From Cryphonectria parasitica EP155 (taxonomy: Eukaryota > Ascomycota > Sordariomycetes > Diaporthales > Cryphonectriaceae), in NCBI RefSeq assembly GCF_011745365.1, contig NW_024468912.1, positions 1,550,001 to 1,614,000 of the forward strand: DNA of 64,000 bases, given 5' to 3'. Below the pieces are notes generated by a model, which saw nothing but the letters and a program-made list of their open reading frames with translations, was not told the origin of the DNA and made no database searches. The translations under genes were made by a program, and so were the position numbers. Below are positions 10,352-22,058 of the stretch, piece after piece. Numbering within the stretch: the stretch's first letter is position 1; each line of letters starts with the position of its first letter.

Positions 10352-13300
10352 ATTTTGTTGTTATTGGTTGTTGACCGTGCGATACACGTGTGGTTGTTGT
10401 CAGTCGCGTCGCAAGGCAGCGATGTATGTTGATGGAGGGGGATAGATAAAAGAGGTTGGTGTTGATCCAAGAAGGAAGTATGAAGGGGGTTTATTGTATT
10501 TGAGGTGGAAGCCTGATCGACAGAAAAGATCAGAACTAATCACCGCAGAGGAGTTAACGTCCTTTTTATTGATCAGCCAAGCCTCTATCATGACTTCTGT
10601 GGGTATAGCGTCAGGGTGACTCCAGACCTCCCAGTTCCCTCCGTACTTTCTCCATGGCCTCCTCCGGAGAGACTGGGGACTCCATCTGGGCACTTACTTT
10701 GAGGGGGCGTGACTGTCCGGGCTTTCGTGTGGGGTGACAATCATTGCATTGTCATCACAGAATTTATCGAAGGTCCCACCTGGAAGGCCGGGGAACTCCT
10801 GAAAGCCATGATTTTTTCTGCTTCTTTTTGCGGCGGCCATAGTGAGAAACCCGTCGTCACGGCCTGGATCGATCGCCACGGCCTCGGCGACGAACCTAGT
10901 GGAGTCTCGCTAATATGGATCTGGTACTGGATCTCTCCTGTTGCGGACAGACTACCCACGCCGAGAGAACGACCGAGTCCTGGAAAATATCTTCAGGCAC
11001 GTCAATAAACCGGAAACCGTTAACTTTGACAAACTATCGAGAGAATGTCCGGCCGCTCCCGTCGTCCAATGTAGGAAACAGCGAGGATTCACCATGGAAA
11101 GATTCTGCATGGGCGAACCACGCGGAGCCCAGTGATGCGCTCCCTAGTTTCTCATTTGACCGGGAACGGCCGGCCTGCCAAGCTCCTGTCAGTGTACATA
11201 TGCCGGCTTCCGGTTAGTATCTCGGATCAGCCTCGCCGGAATCGAGGTCTTCAAGATCACAACTAGGAGGGAAAGAAGAAAAAAAATAAAAAATTCTCGA
11301 CATCGCCAGTCCTTTCTCAGCGCAACCGGCAAGTTTCAAGCTGGGTGTCTGGACTCGAAAAGATTGACGAAGATTGACACAATTTGGCGTTCTCGCCTCG
11401 TTGGACCCTTCTGATTCCTGGTTACCTACCATGTGACAGTGTTCTACACGGTACTTCGCCCTGACTCAAGGCACTGGACAGTTTCGATTACTGTGTAGCA
11501 TGCTTGTTGGCATGGATGACGAGTGACAAGACTTTGATCCCCGTATCTCGTGCTGTGAGGCGTCGTCAGATCCAGGCTCGGACTGACTCCGGACGGCAGA
11601 TCAATCGACACGCAACGAATGATTTTAATCGGAGCCAACACATGAGTGGGTGGGTCCCAAGACGAATGCCGAGGGGCTTGCAGCCAAAGAGGTCTCGTCA
11701 TGACATCAGGGCGGACCTTATTTCGTGTTCAGGGGTCCACCGCTAAACCCGTCAAACGGCCCGTTTGCAGTCGGGAAGATCGGATCTTGCTAGGATCCCT
11801 AAGCTCATATTTTGAGCCGCAAAGCCACCGAAATGGGTCGTGCTTTCGCCAGACCTCAGGCGCCCGGAATCGCGAGGACCACACGATAGCAGGGTCGAAA
11901 AAATCTTTAAGCGGACACCTTCCGTGTATGGGTGACCTGGCGAGGAACGCAATGCTCGGATACTCCACGCTCGCCTCACTGCTGAAGGACACAAGGCTGC
12001 TTTGTTGTTCGAGGGAGGGAGAGGAGGAAACTTGATCAGAGTAGCTGGGGCGAGATGCCGTCCCTTGTAGATGAAATTCGATGAACAAACGCTTGAAACA
12101 TTGGGTTGCCTGCATCACGAAGCTTGGGTCAATCTATGCAGAGACCCAAAAATTTGTTTGGGTCGGATTGAGAGAATCGCCGGAAGAAAGGCCGTTATTT
12201 CCATCGTGCCTTATCACTGCCAAATCTTCGCTCAATTGTGCGGCCCCTTTCCAGAATGCCACAGCAACCTCTCGACGTTTGCCAATCAAGACAAGCCCCA
12301 AAACCTCGCAATGTTTTCTCTCGGAAACTGTCGACCCTCCCAAAAACCCTTCTTCAAGGTCGTACTTGTGGCAGTGGAAAGCGATGCTCTTCGTCCTCAA
12401 AATCGAGAGGTGTTAGGAGTTCGAGAAGACGCAACGTCTGCTTAGCATCGGAGAATACCTCGGATTGTGCGCACACAATAGAAGGGTGGTTACCCGGAGA
12501 TTTCCCGATAGTGCAGGGGTGGCTGCGGATTCTGGCCGGCCAGAGGCACCCGCATAGGGGATTCCAAAGGGCCGAAGGGGGCAGGTACAAGGAGAGACGC
12601 GTAGCTATCTGGCAATCTCCAAGCAAATCTGATGACATTCTGCACGAGGTGAGCAGAGACGAGCTTGGCCTTCCACTCGGCTCCCCTTGCCTTGTGCAGT
12701 CGGTCTAAGAGCTAGATGGCTACCAAGGCCTTCCCTCTCGAACACTTACGGGCTTGCCAGCAACATGGCGTACTCTCGGTGTAGACAGAGGATTCTCGTT
12801 AATTTCTCTTGCCAGTGCCTTCATCAAGCAGCTCTAGCAAGAATCGCATTAGCCTGGGACAGAGTGGGAAGAAGAAGGGGGAAAAGGGGGGAAAGACCGC
12901 GATCCCTTTATCTGTGGCCTGGCCAGCCGAGATCCACGAGTCTGATATAGTAGTGATTGTCATGTGCGGCGGTGTCAGTCTGATGAGTTGGCATAACTTA
13001 GGACCAAGATTCAATCCTGGCGACAGGTCATCTGTGAGAAGTCATGAATATTGACATTGTCAAATGTGATGTCGATTGCATACCCATGGTGTTGCGGATC
13101 GTGAATCTTGAGCGATGGCTAATGACTAATACTGTTCTAATCTCGACGAGCTTGAGCCTTCGCGAGTCGATCGAGGGCTCATATGGTCAGCTAGAGTACA
13201 ACAATCCTTCCAGATCCTCTCGATGCCCACGCACTGCCACATACCAGCAAGTCCGAGGTGGATGGATTCCCGTCTCCATTCCTTGCGTGGCGTGCAGGGT

Positions 13301-13431
13301 ACACCTTACCATATTACAAGCACCAGGACGCAGGGTGGCATCTGCAACATTGAGCACCTTTCAGCCATGGCAAGACACCGTATTTAAAGGGTGTGGTTAG
13401 GATGCTGCCGCTGTGGTCGCATATCGTAGGC
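10352..13431. other. Long intergenic region upstream of the hexose transporter
   Basis: 3.1 kb without a convincing protein: the open frames are short, overlap each other on both strands and lack recognisable domains. As the neighbours are in tandem, it holds the 3' end of the DUF3716 gene and presumably a long promoter and 5' leader for the sugar transporter. A non-coding transcript cannot be excluded. Confidence 0.5.
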
Positions 13432-15171
13432 TCAATCGTCTTCGGTTTTGATGGAAGTGATATGCAAAACTACGTCGTCATAGACTTCGGACTCGACGAG
13501 ACATGTCGAATGCGACGTGATGCGGAACATGCCATGGGGTCCAATGACAAATGGCTCTTCGCCCTCTATTTTGACAGTCAGCTTCCCAGCCGCGATTGAG
13601 CAGAGACGCGTAACGCCTGTCTGGGGCTGTAAATAACAACTACGGCCGGAGCAAATGACCTCGACCCGAAAAGTTGCCTCTTTGCAAGGATGGACTTCGC
13701 TGCCAGATGTCAGGTATGCCTTTGAAAACGCAATGTCTTGTAATGTCAGCCAGTTGGAAGCGTTGAAGGTATGGTCAAGGCGAATGTGATAATACTCACT
13801 CTCGGGCTTGTCGGAGGTTACCGAGCGGATCCGTCCTGGTGCTCTCTCCCACGGTTCCATCGTGACTGTCCCTGGTAATATCCCTGCAGTCACAAGAGGT
13901 GTTGCTTTGAGACTTGTTGGTCGGGTTTGTGCCACCTTGTCAACTGGGTTTTGATGCACTGACGCTGTTGCGGCGTCTTGTTGGCTTGCTCCTCGTGTTC
14001 CAAGATCCGTTTCCGCATTGTCTTTTGCGATAGTGGCAGTAGGTGCTGAGGTGGCACCATCCCGGAGTTTTTTCTTCCCCCAAGATTTGAGGCTGCAGAA
14101 TGTCTGCTTGCCGTGGTAGATGCAATTTGCACATCCATATATGCTGCCAGTGTTGGCGGCTGACGAGATGACGAAACAGCCCATGTACTTGCCGCGCCCA
14201 GCTTCACACCTCTCACAGGGCGAAGGCGGCCGTTCTCCCGTGATTTGGACCAATAAGGATGTGATATCAATTTTGTGTCTGTACGTCCATGGCAAGCCGT
14301 GATGAGCGTTCCATTCAATGGTACGCTGTTGAGGAAGCGACACCAATGTGCTGAAGCATTCCAGGCGCAGCATCCCAGCAGGATCTGGAACTCCTCCACG
14401 CCGGAGGATAGGGCGAAGGTACTCGACCAGATTTGACACATCGCCAGCAGCAGTCGATGTATTCCTCTGGCGGCGCCCTGCAGTTGAATCTTGGCGTTGG
14501 GCTCGTGAGACTTCCTTGTCAAAAGCACCAGGCTCGCTCAAGGTAGTTGGCATGAATACGTCATGCCCAACGCGTGGACGCTTTGCAAGCTGTTCCGGAC
14601 CATTTTCCTCACCAAGAGGCCTTTTGGGGAGCTCGACCTCAGGGGCCAGTCTCCTCGACCCCTTTTCCATGGGATTTGCGGCATTGTGTTGAGTGGGTTT
14701 TGACTGACCGGTTATCTGATGTTCGTAAAGCTCCTTTAGGTTATATGTAAAGGGACTGGGCTCGCTACCTAAGGGTTTGAGGGCTGGCATGCCGCTGGCA
14801 GAGTCTTTACCCAGGCCCTTCTGTGGAGACGATTTGGAAGGCAGTCGAGCCTTCTTGCTGAGTTCCTTGAGATTATAGGTGACGGGAGGCCGAAAGCGGC
14901 GCTCGTTGCTTGTGTGCAGACTTGGTCCGGCGCCCTTGGTGACGCTAGTCCCTGTTCCAAGGTTGGACTTGGACGATGAGGACTTTGCTGCATGTGTGGG
15001 ACCATCGATAACATGATTTACGTTCTGAGAGTCATGGTCGTGGGGAGAAGCATCTTGCTGAGTGATGGGGTCATCGCTTTCCGAGACTAATGCGGAGGAA
15101 TCGGAGTCGGAAGAGGTGTTGCTATCATCATCAAGCACCGGTGGTGATGAGGCCATGAGCGGTGGTGGCAT
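13432..15171 (-). CDS. DUF3716 protein with C-terminal CENP-C-like cupin
   Basis: Single exon, 579 aa, ATG at 15171. Residues ~1-230 are disordered and Ser/Pro/charge-rich. They hold two copies of a short motif, VTYNLKELSKKA and FTYNLKELYEHQ, plus basic KRPR-type stretches suggesting a nuclear protein. A helical segment precedes a DUF3716 zinc-binding module (about 310-370) with cysteines in PCERCEAGRGKYMGCF and CANCIYHGKQTFCS. The last ~130 residues, from APGRIR to LHITSI, contain SIAAGKLTVKIEG and FVIGPHGMFRIT. This follows the pattern of the CENP-C/Mif2 cupin (Gk-x-V-x-I ... F-x-I-x-x-G-G-M-F-x-V). DUF3716 is a fungal domain of unknown function. The cupin assignment is my inference. A paralogue lies at 37.4-41.3 kb. 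Confidence 0.8.
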   Translation of the reverse strand: MPPPLMASSPPVLDDDSNTSSDSDSSALVSESDDPITQQDASPHDHDSQNVNHVIDGPTHAAKSSSSKSNLGTGTSVTKGAGPSLHTSNERRFRPPVTYNLKELSKKARLPSKSSPQKGLGKDSASGMPALKPLGSEPSPFTYNLKELYEHQITGQSKPTQHNAANPMEKGSRRLAPEVELPKRPLGEENGPEQLAKRPRVGHDVFMPTTLSEPGAFDKEVSRAQRQDSTAGRRQRNTSTAAGDVSNLVEYLRPILRRGGVPDPAGMLRLECFSTLVSLPQQRTIEWNAHHGLPWTYRHKIDITSLLVQITGERPPSPCERCEAGRGKYMGCFVISSAANTGSIYGCANCIYHGKQTFCSLKSWGKKKLRDGATSAPTATIAKDNAETDLGTRGASQQDAATASVHQNPVDKVAQTRPTSLKATPLVTAGILPGTVTMEPWERAPGRIRSVTSDKPESEYYHIRLDHTFNASNWLTLQDIAFSKAYLTSGSEVHPCKEATFRVEVICSGRSCYLQPQTGVTRLCSIAAGKLTVKIEGEEPFVIGPHGMFRITSHSTCLVESEVYDDVVLHITSIKTEDD

Positions 15172-16399
15172 CCCTCCAGGAATTTCTGGGCGTACTGGCG
15201 TGCCGTTTATGGTGGAAATGGGGTTTCAGAATACCATGATGCGTTGTTGAAGTGCAGTACAATCTGACTTCATGCACTTTTGATTCTCAAAGGGGGAGAG
15301 GAGACTAGGCAGTCAGTTTGCTTGTGTGGGTACTCAGGGACCCTGGTTGCGCCTTTCCGTTCTTGGGTCCGGGGCCCCAGACAACCGAGGCTGGGGAAGC
15401 ATTGCCCTACAAAATCCAGCGTGAGCCCACTACAATTTGTTTTATTTCTTATTTTTTTGGTGTTATCACACACTTTACCAGATGCTCTGCTCTTAGAGTG
15501 GTGGGCAGAAGATGTATATCCTTGACTGCTGCTGCTTCATGTTCTTGAAATGTTTGTGTTAGGATTGTCCTGTTGTACTCTTGTTTCCCGTCCTACCTAA
15601 AGTAGGTAGTAGCGACCAGTGCGGAGAGTGTTCTCGATGTCATATTCTCTGAATTTGGCAGTCACTACAGGCCACACCAGCGTCTTACAGTTTCTGCATT
15701 TGCAAATTCCAGGGTGTAGTGCACCAATGGAGCCGATGACCTGAGGTCTTCAACACAACAGAGCTTCAAAACGGAGGATGGAATATGTGTCATGGGCAAA
15801 CGAGCAAGCAATCTAAAGTGATCTCTACACGCATATATCATCAATATCTTAGACAGGCATGGACATGCCACGGTATGAACTTAGGATCGAGACTAGGATC
15901 TATTGCCAAGGTCCCTTCTGTCAAGGTACTGATTGACCTTCGATCAGGGACGGAACCACTAGTGTGGTAGTGAGCCTCCTTCTCCCCCACGTTTGGTGCC
16001 CCTTGGCCCCTCTTGAGCCCGCAAGCGGCCGAAGAAGCAGGAGTGGATCCCATACTCCCACCATACAAAGCTAGCTAGCTACTGCTGTATATAAGCTACG
16101 GAGGGACGCTTGCCAACAGAAGTTGGACATCACAGCATCCTGCCAGCCACTTGCCGGCTCACTATACCAAACGCGCCACCTGCTGCCTCATTCTGCTGTA
16201 AGTGCTACAACTCTCGTTTTCCTCTTCCTCATTCTCCTCCTCCCTCCTGACTTACTTCAAGCTACAACTTCGACGACATCACTCGAGCGCCAGACACAAC
16301 TCTCTTCAAGATTTCTCCTGTTGTACCACCACAAGTTTCTCCAACCTCTAATCCACGAAGACCTTCCCCCTCTCTTCTCAAAACGCAAAGGACACAAAA
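15172..16399. other. Divergent promoter region between DUF3716 and DUF2470 genes
   Basis: 1.2 kb. No real coding frame. The right-hand 300 nt are rich in CT, as in fungal core promoters and leaders, and a TATA-like box lies at 16088-16095. Confidence 0.5.
16088..16095 (+). promoter_or_regulatory. TATA-like box upstream of the DUF2470 gene
   Basis: TATATAAG about 305 nt before the ATG at 16400, followed by a CT-rich leader. Confidence 0.35.
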
Positions 16400-17131
16400 A
16401 TGGTCACAACCCGCGCCTCGACCGCGGCGCCTACGCCCTCACCCGCCGGCAGTGCCCTCGAGATCGACCCAGTCTCCAAAGCTCGAACTATCACCCACAT
16501 GAACAAGGACCATGCTGCCGATATGTCTGCTATCCTGCGCCACCACGCCCGCCTGTCCGAAGCCCAGGCCGCCGACGCCGAGATGCTCGACCTCGACCTC
16601 GCCACCATGACCATCCGCTCCGCCGCCGGCGTGCAGCACGTCGCCCTGGACCCGCCCATGGGCACCTGGTCCGACCGCAGGACGAGGCTGGCCGATATGA
16701 CGATTGAGGCGCGCGCCGCACTGGGTCTGCCGCCTCCTGCCGAGGGCGGTGGCGCGGCGGCGGTGGCGTGGTACCCGCCCCAAGGCGTGGGGATCCTCAG
16801 CTTTACGGGCGTCATATGGTACTTTGTTTCGGCCACACTTGTCCTCTCCGGTCACGCCAGGCCTGGGTCTGGACTCTGGCAGTTCGCGAAGGCTATACAC
16901 TTCCCTGGTGGGCCAGAAACATATGTGTGGTTGGTGAGGTTCCTGTTGGTGCCCATGATCGCGATTCACGTCGCCGAGGCGGTATACATGGCCAGGAGCA
17001 GGCTGGCGCCGGCCCAAGTGCCTGTGGTCTCGACTGTCTGGTTGCTGTGGGTGGCGACGACGTTCTTTGAGGGCGTTACCGCTTGGCAGAGGTGGGACCG
17101 GCTGGTGCTGAGGAAGCAGAAGAAGGCATAA
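16400..17131 (+). CDS. DUF2470-domain integral membrane protein
   Basis: Single exon, 243 aa. The N-terminal half (about 25-105) contains ITHMNKDHAADM, typical of DUF2470, a domain shared with haem oxygenase/HugZ-like and FMN-binding split-barrel proteins. The C-terminal half has three membrane segments: ILSFTGVIWYFVSATLVLSG, WLVRFLLVPMIAIHVAEAVY and VVSTVWLLWVATTFFEGVTA (DUF4499-like). This two-part arrangement is common in ascomycete hypothetical proteins. The substrate is unknown; a haem- or flavin-linked membrane role is only a guess from the first domain. The ATG follows the CT-rich leader and an AAAA context. The ORF is GC-rich compared with its flanks, as expected for an expressed gene. 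Confidence 0.8.
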   Translation: MVTTRASTAAPTPSPAGSALEIDPVSKARTITHMNKDHAADMSAILRHHARLSEAQAADAEMLDLDLATMTIRSAAGVQHVALDPPMGTWSDRRTRLADMTIEARAALGLPPPAEGGGAAAVAWYPPQGVGILSFTGVIWYFVSATLVLSGHARPGSGLWQFAKAIHFPGGPETYVWLVRFLLVPMIAIHVAEAVYMARSRLAPAQVPVVSTVWLLWVATTFFEGVTAWQRWDRLVLRKQKKA

Positions 17132-17963
17132 ATCTGGGCATGATACTCCACCTGGGTGTGATTCCCAACTGCAAGATCTAAAGAATAAAAACAAATTACA
17201 ATGTTGACCTACGGTTGCGCAACATGGTTATATGATCGCCCATCAGTGCACATATTGGTGGTAAGCATGAATGACGACCGCTGTATTTGACGTTTGAACC
17301 TCGGCGGAGAATGCGCTGTTCAGAAATGTGATCCGACGAAATACATTTCAGAGGCGCATGCCATTTTGGAGAGACACTGCTATCAAATCTTGACTTGCAT
17401 GTTCATCGCCTGACGACTGTCTTTTGCCGCGAATATAGCTTAGCTGAACCACAAGACAACACCACCAAAACGGAGGACAACGATCGAGACCATCCTAGTC
17501 GGAATGTATAGAACACATTTATGCCTGGCAGCACATCGTCGCTTATTCACGGTCTGTAAGCAGCGCGTATACGTCTTACGGCAGCAACAGGCCAAGAGGA
17601 CGGTCGCGATGGCGAATCCAAAGCATAGATCAGTGATTGAGGTTGCAATAAAAGTCAAGCGTTCACCCCATTTACACCCAAGCATAAATCCATCGACAGG
17701 CGTAAATGAAACGTTCGTAAACAAGTGAGCACGCAAAATTCATGGACTGCAAATTTCCTTCACCTTCCGAAGCTAGTCCGGAGTGCGAATTTTATTTCAG
17801 GGCGAGATAGTTCTATATCCGAATTTACAGTTCCGTTGGCCTTCCCCTAGGCTAGGAACCGGCATTATTATAGGTACTCTTCTCGCTGCTTATCATTGGA
17901 AATACAGTGACAGTGTCATTCCGGTCAATGGCTTTAAATAACTTCTTTTTTTCTTCTTTTTTT
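17132..17963. other. Intergenic, convergent gene ends
   Basis: 0.8 kb between the 3' ends of the DUF2470 and LCB3-type genes. No supported feature. Confidence 0.5.
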
Positions 17964-20064
17964 CTATCCGGCATGGAGGTGCCTGACGCCCAAGCCGACG
18001 AGTTCATGCATCGAAGGTATGCCTTCAACAGCGAGCCACGCGATACCTTTTGTTGGAGCCCAAAATGTCAGTATACGCAGGAATTGGCAGGTGAGGTGCA
18101 AATAAGTCAAGAAGAAGAAGAAGAAAACTCACCAGTATAGACCACGAGCTTTGTGACGACTTCCACGTCATACCTTACTCTAGGCTTAACCAGCCTCTCA
18201 AACATCTCTCTCTCGCCAAGCTCATCCTGCTCGTCCCTCAGCGCGAACAGCTCCACGCCCTCCTGATCCATGTCCTCCGACTCTTCTACGACCATGGGCG
18301 TCGCGGGACTCGGTGACCGATCCGTCCTCGACCTCGTCAGAATCACGCGTCCCTGTCCCATCTGCTGCTCGTAATCCGCCAGCGCGGTGGACTTGCCCGC
18401 CGAGGCATACTGCGGTGGGCTGTGGCCGGCATGGTCCTCGCCGCTGTTCGAGAGCGCGGACCCGTCCGCCTGGAACCTCTCGCGCAAGTCCACGTGGCTA
18501 CCCTTGTTAAAGCTCCCGTTGGACCCGATGCTCTCCCTGCGTCGCTTCTCCCGATACGCAAGCGCCTCGTACGCATCGGCCGCCGACTGCGGGCCGACAG
18601 ACACGCTCCGGCCTCTAGCTGGCGCGCGCAGCGTCTTCACGAAGTGCGGGAAGTCGCTCATGGTCGGCAAGACATTATCGGTGCGCAGTTTGAGCAGATT
18701 GGGAATATTCTTGTACTCGGAGGCCGGCACAAAAAATCGCCTGGGCAGGGACACGCCCAGCTTCTCGATGAATCTGAAGAGCTGCGGCAGGGTCTTGAGC
18801 AGGGCGGGCTTCATGCTCTCACGCCACGCGATAATTGTCAACACCCCAAACACGATCCGGGCAATCGTCATGGGCCAGCTCAGGGAAGGGAAGGGCTCGG
18901 TGAGGGAGTCAGGCCCGTTGCGCCAGGAGGCAATCTCGAGGCCGATCATGACGCCGGAGAAGGCGACGGAGTCGTCGAAGCAGGGACAGTCATCTGCTGG
19001 TTCAGGGTGCACGCGGACAAGGATGATGATGAGGAGGGCCACGGTGAAGGGTGCAATCCAGCCACTGGCATGGAGATACTCCTCAAAGGCAGGCGCGTGG
19101 TAGAATTCGATCAGCGATATGACAGCACCGAGAAGAGAACCAAAGATAACGTCGGCAAAGCCATGCATGCCGCAGTACAGGCGCCCGATGATAATGGATG
19201 CAGCGTAGAAATACCCCAGTGACTCAAGCAGGATCTTGGTCGTTGCAGAGAACGCGCAGTCGGGAGATCTCAGGAGGAGGAGGGCGTATACGGCGACGGA
19301 TACCGCATTAGCAGAGTGTGTCGAGGGGAACCCATACTCTAGAGCCACGGATCCAGACATGGTGATACGATGTAGTGGAGGCGACAGCGGTCGTGGCAGC
19401 GACAACATATCTTTTATGAAGCCCGAGAAGAATACACCCTCTGCCAGTATGTGTACGAGGCCCCTCCCAAAGGATGGAAACCCACACCAGAACAGTATTG
19501 GGAGACCGATCATGAAGAACGTGTGCGTGCCGAGGTTGGCCGTGATCGCAAAGTAGCTATCGAGCGCAGGCGTGCGCATGGTATCCTGGAAATAGGCGAG
19601 GTACGGCGTCTCCCATCGTACCAGAGGTAGTACCCTCTGACGGAGTTGGTATCGCCATGCTGGCATGGCTCGCTTGTCTGGATCGCAAACATGCTTAGCA
19701 AAGGGGGTATGAGTCGTGGGAGAGACGATCGCAACGCCCGCAATTTTGGGTACCAATAATCACTATCATGTCTGGCTCCTTACGCGCAGGACAGAAGAGC
19801 ATGCACCGGCGCGATAAGGGAAGCAGTATGGGGCGAAGGCGAACAGGGCAGAGGAGAGTATTGCATACAGTGATCTAGACTCCTCAAGCCAGCATCAATG
19901 ACCTCTTTCTTTTCCCCTTCCTTGGGCTCGACATGGCCATTGGCCGAGACGGGAAACTCGTCTTTCAGGCCATCGTCGTCGGCGACTGAAATCCGCAGCG
20001 GGGCATCGCGGGCTTGGGTCTGCTGCTCTGAGCCGGAGCTAGAGCCTCGGGGCCTTCGATGCAT
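17964..20064 (-). CDS. LCB3: Long-chain base phosphate phosphatase (sphingosine-1-phosphate phosphatase)
   Basis: complement(join(17964..18046,18133..19677,19869..20064)), 607 aa. It dephosphorylates long-chain base phosphates in the ER, in sphingolipid turnover. The PAP2 signature is complete: KDMLSLPRP, the catalytic PSTHS, and GRLYCGMHGFADVIFG. The first splice joins SLDH to YKRAMPAWRYQLRQ, as in the family. The last splice joins KLVVYTG to IAWLAVEG, restoring a conserved C-terminal helix. About eight hydrophobic segments run from ~110 to ~370, then a long Ser/charged cytosolic tail (~400-570) before the conserved C-terminus. Start at 20064 (MHRRPRG); an in-frame TTG lies two codons upstream. 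The central exon is open further upstream only to a TTG and is not a separate gene. Confidence 0.9.
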
Positions 20065-20816
20065 GGACAATGTTCCTGTTCCTCCTCCTCATGTGTTCAT
20101 TGAGATCTCCCTTGGACACTCTGGACAGCTCGAGATGGATGGCACCTGACGTTGTCATGGACAAGAGGGAAGTTGTTATAGTAGTACAAGCTCGTTGGAG
20201 GCTTGGGAACTGTAAAAGGAAGGACCGAGGAGGGTCCACAATTATGTTCGATAAGCAGGGCAGACCGAGGACGGGTGCCTTGTGACGACGATGGGAGGAT
20301 TGATTGATGGAGAATCGGTTTCTCCTGTTCTGTTTCCTGACATCTGACAAGACGTCTATTATTTTCAGAAGAACTGTTCTCTGAACGCGCACCGCCAATC
20401 CATGCTTTAGGAGACAGCGTAGCAGCGGCGGTTGGACACCACGGAGACGTGCATGGGTGCGTAGAGTCTTGTATCATTCATTTAGAGAAGACGCGGTCGG
20501 TGTCTTGGCTGTGATTTTTCCGGTGTGCATACTACGAGTACCGAGGCCTGGTAGTATTGGTGGGACCTGCGCTTTCCCGCGGGTTTGCGAGACGTGTATG
20601 GTTTAATTGCATACAAGGATTCTGCTTCGTCAAGACCCCCCAGACAGAATAATATCTCCTCACTGCATAATTCGAGCTGGGTTGCCAGATGCTCAATTGT
20701 GAGATATCATTCATTCTTTCACCTCTCATAGCCTCACCAGGTTAATTCGCCAAGCTTATGCCCTCCTTTAGCAGTGAACACACCCGTGGGATGGCCTACC
20801 GCTCCAGAAGAACACA
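20065..20816. other. Divergent promoter region (LCB3-type / SDR)
   Basis: 0.75 kb. Short frames only, none supported. It should carry both core promoters. Confidence 0.5.
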
Positions 20817-22007
20817 ATGCCCCCCCTCCATGGCAAGATAGCCCTTATAACTGGTGGCAGCCGGGGAATCGGCCTCGCCATAGCGCAACACTTCGCACGA
20901 CTCGGCGCCAGCACCATCCTCGTAGGCCGCAACGCAGAGACACTACGCGCCGCAGCCCACTCCGTTCGAGACCAGCCCGTCGCTCCCTTGGAATCCTCTC
21001 GGACTGCCTCTCAAGTAGATTCACAATCAAGCTGCTCACCACCACCCCCCCCTCCACAACCAGCCTTCCACCATGGCGTAGAAGGAGACGTTTCTCGCCC
21101 TGAAACTTGGGATGACCTCACCGCTAAGCTGAGCAAGGGCCACTTCGGCCCAACCAGAGTCGACGTTCTGGTCAACTGCGCAGGCGTCTCGCAGGCCTCG
21201 CTGCTGGCGAGGACGACCTTGGAGGACATTGAGAAAATCCTGGACATCAACCTCAAGTCTGCCGTGCTGGGGTGCAAGTTCATCGGGCGGCAGATGATGC
21301 GTGGTGTGAAGCTCTCGGGGCGTGGAGAGGGCTGGGGCGGCGACGGACCAAGCATCATCAATGTCTCGAGTGTTATGGCCATGAGAGGTGGGACTGGCGC
21401 AGCCGTCTATGCAGCTACGAAGGCTGGACTACTGGGTGAGTCGGGGTTCCGCCAATCTTGTCTTTCAATAAGCTCCCTCTTTCTCGTTCTTGGCCTCATC
21501 ATTAATGGCTTGCAGGTCTTACGTCTGCACTTTCGACCGAGCTAGGGCAATACGGTATACGGGTCAACGCTCTTGTTCCCGGGTATATTGAGACGGACAT
21601 GATTCAAAGTGAGTTGAAACAACCTAACCCATGGCTGTTCCTGTGGCCCGCTTCTCACGCAGGGTATCTCATCGAGTATCCGCCTACCCACCTCTTTGAT
21701 CTTTCTTCGGACATCTTGTTGTCTAGAAGATCCAATAACTCCTGTGCCCCCATATTTTCCGCCCATGATGCTGCTGCAGCAGCAGCCAGTTCCCAACTGT
21801 GCCGTATAGGTACAAGGGCCGCTTTATTAATGTACACTTTCTGCCTCAAAAGATTTCAGCCGAAGCTCTTTATCTGAGCACATCCCGCTGAGGCGGTTGG
21901 GCCGAGTCGAAGAGGTGGCAGATGCCGCTGCCTTCCTGGCCCGAAATCCATATGCCAACAACTGCGTCCTTACAATTGACGGCGGATTGACTGCCGCCAT
22001 GTCTTGA
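20817..22007 (+). CDS. Short-chain dehydrogenase/reductase, FabG (3-oxoacyl-ACP reductase) type
   Basis: join(20817..21435,21516..21608,21853..22007), 288 aa. NAD(P)-dependent reductase. Cofactor loop TGGSRGIG near the N-terminus; VLVNCAGVSQ; INVSSVMA supplies the catalytic Ser; active-site YAATK; then VNALVPGYIETDM. The long second intron (244 nt) is needed: it joins ETDMIQ to NFSRSSLSEHIPLRRLG and closes with CVLTIDGGLTAAMS. Without it the frame leaves the family. A proline run of 6 (about residue 76) marks an insertion between beta-strands that bacterial FabG lacks. Closest in type to mitochondrial Oar1/CBR4-like enzymes, but no strong presequence is seen. Its stop lies 51 nt from the convergent uba2 stop. 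Confidence 0.85.
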
Positions 22008-22058
22008 CTCAACTCTAGTTCTTGCCGTGACGAGTACTTCCCAAAGCCACGCTTCCGC

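Noticed and set aside
12238..12708. 156-codon frame upstream of the hexose transporter
   Set aside because: Ser/Arg-rich, no domain, overlapping frames of like size on both strands.
18387..19222. Long plus-strand frames of 238 and 266 codons
   Set aside because: Antisense to the LCB3-type phosphatase exon.
21599..21877. 92-codon frame continuing the SDR gene
   Set aside because: It falls in the 244-nt intron; the spliced form restores the family-typical IPLRRLG segment.
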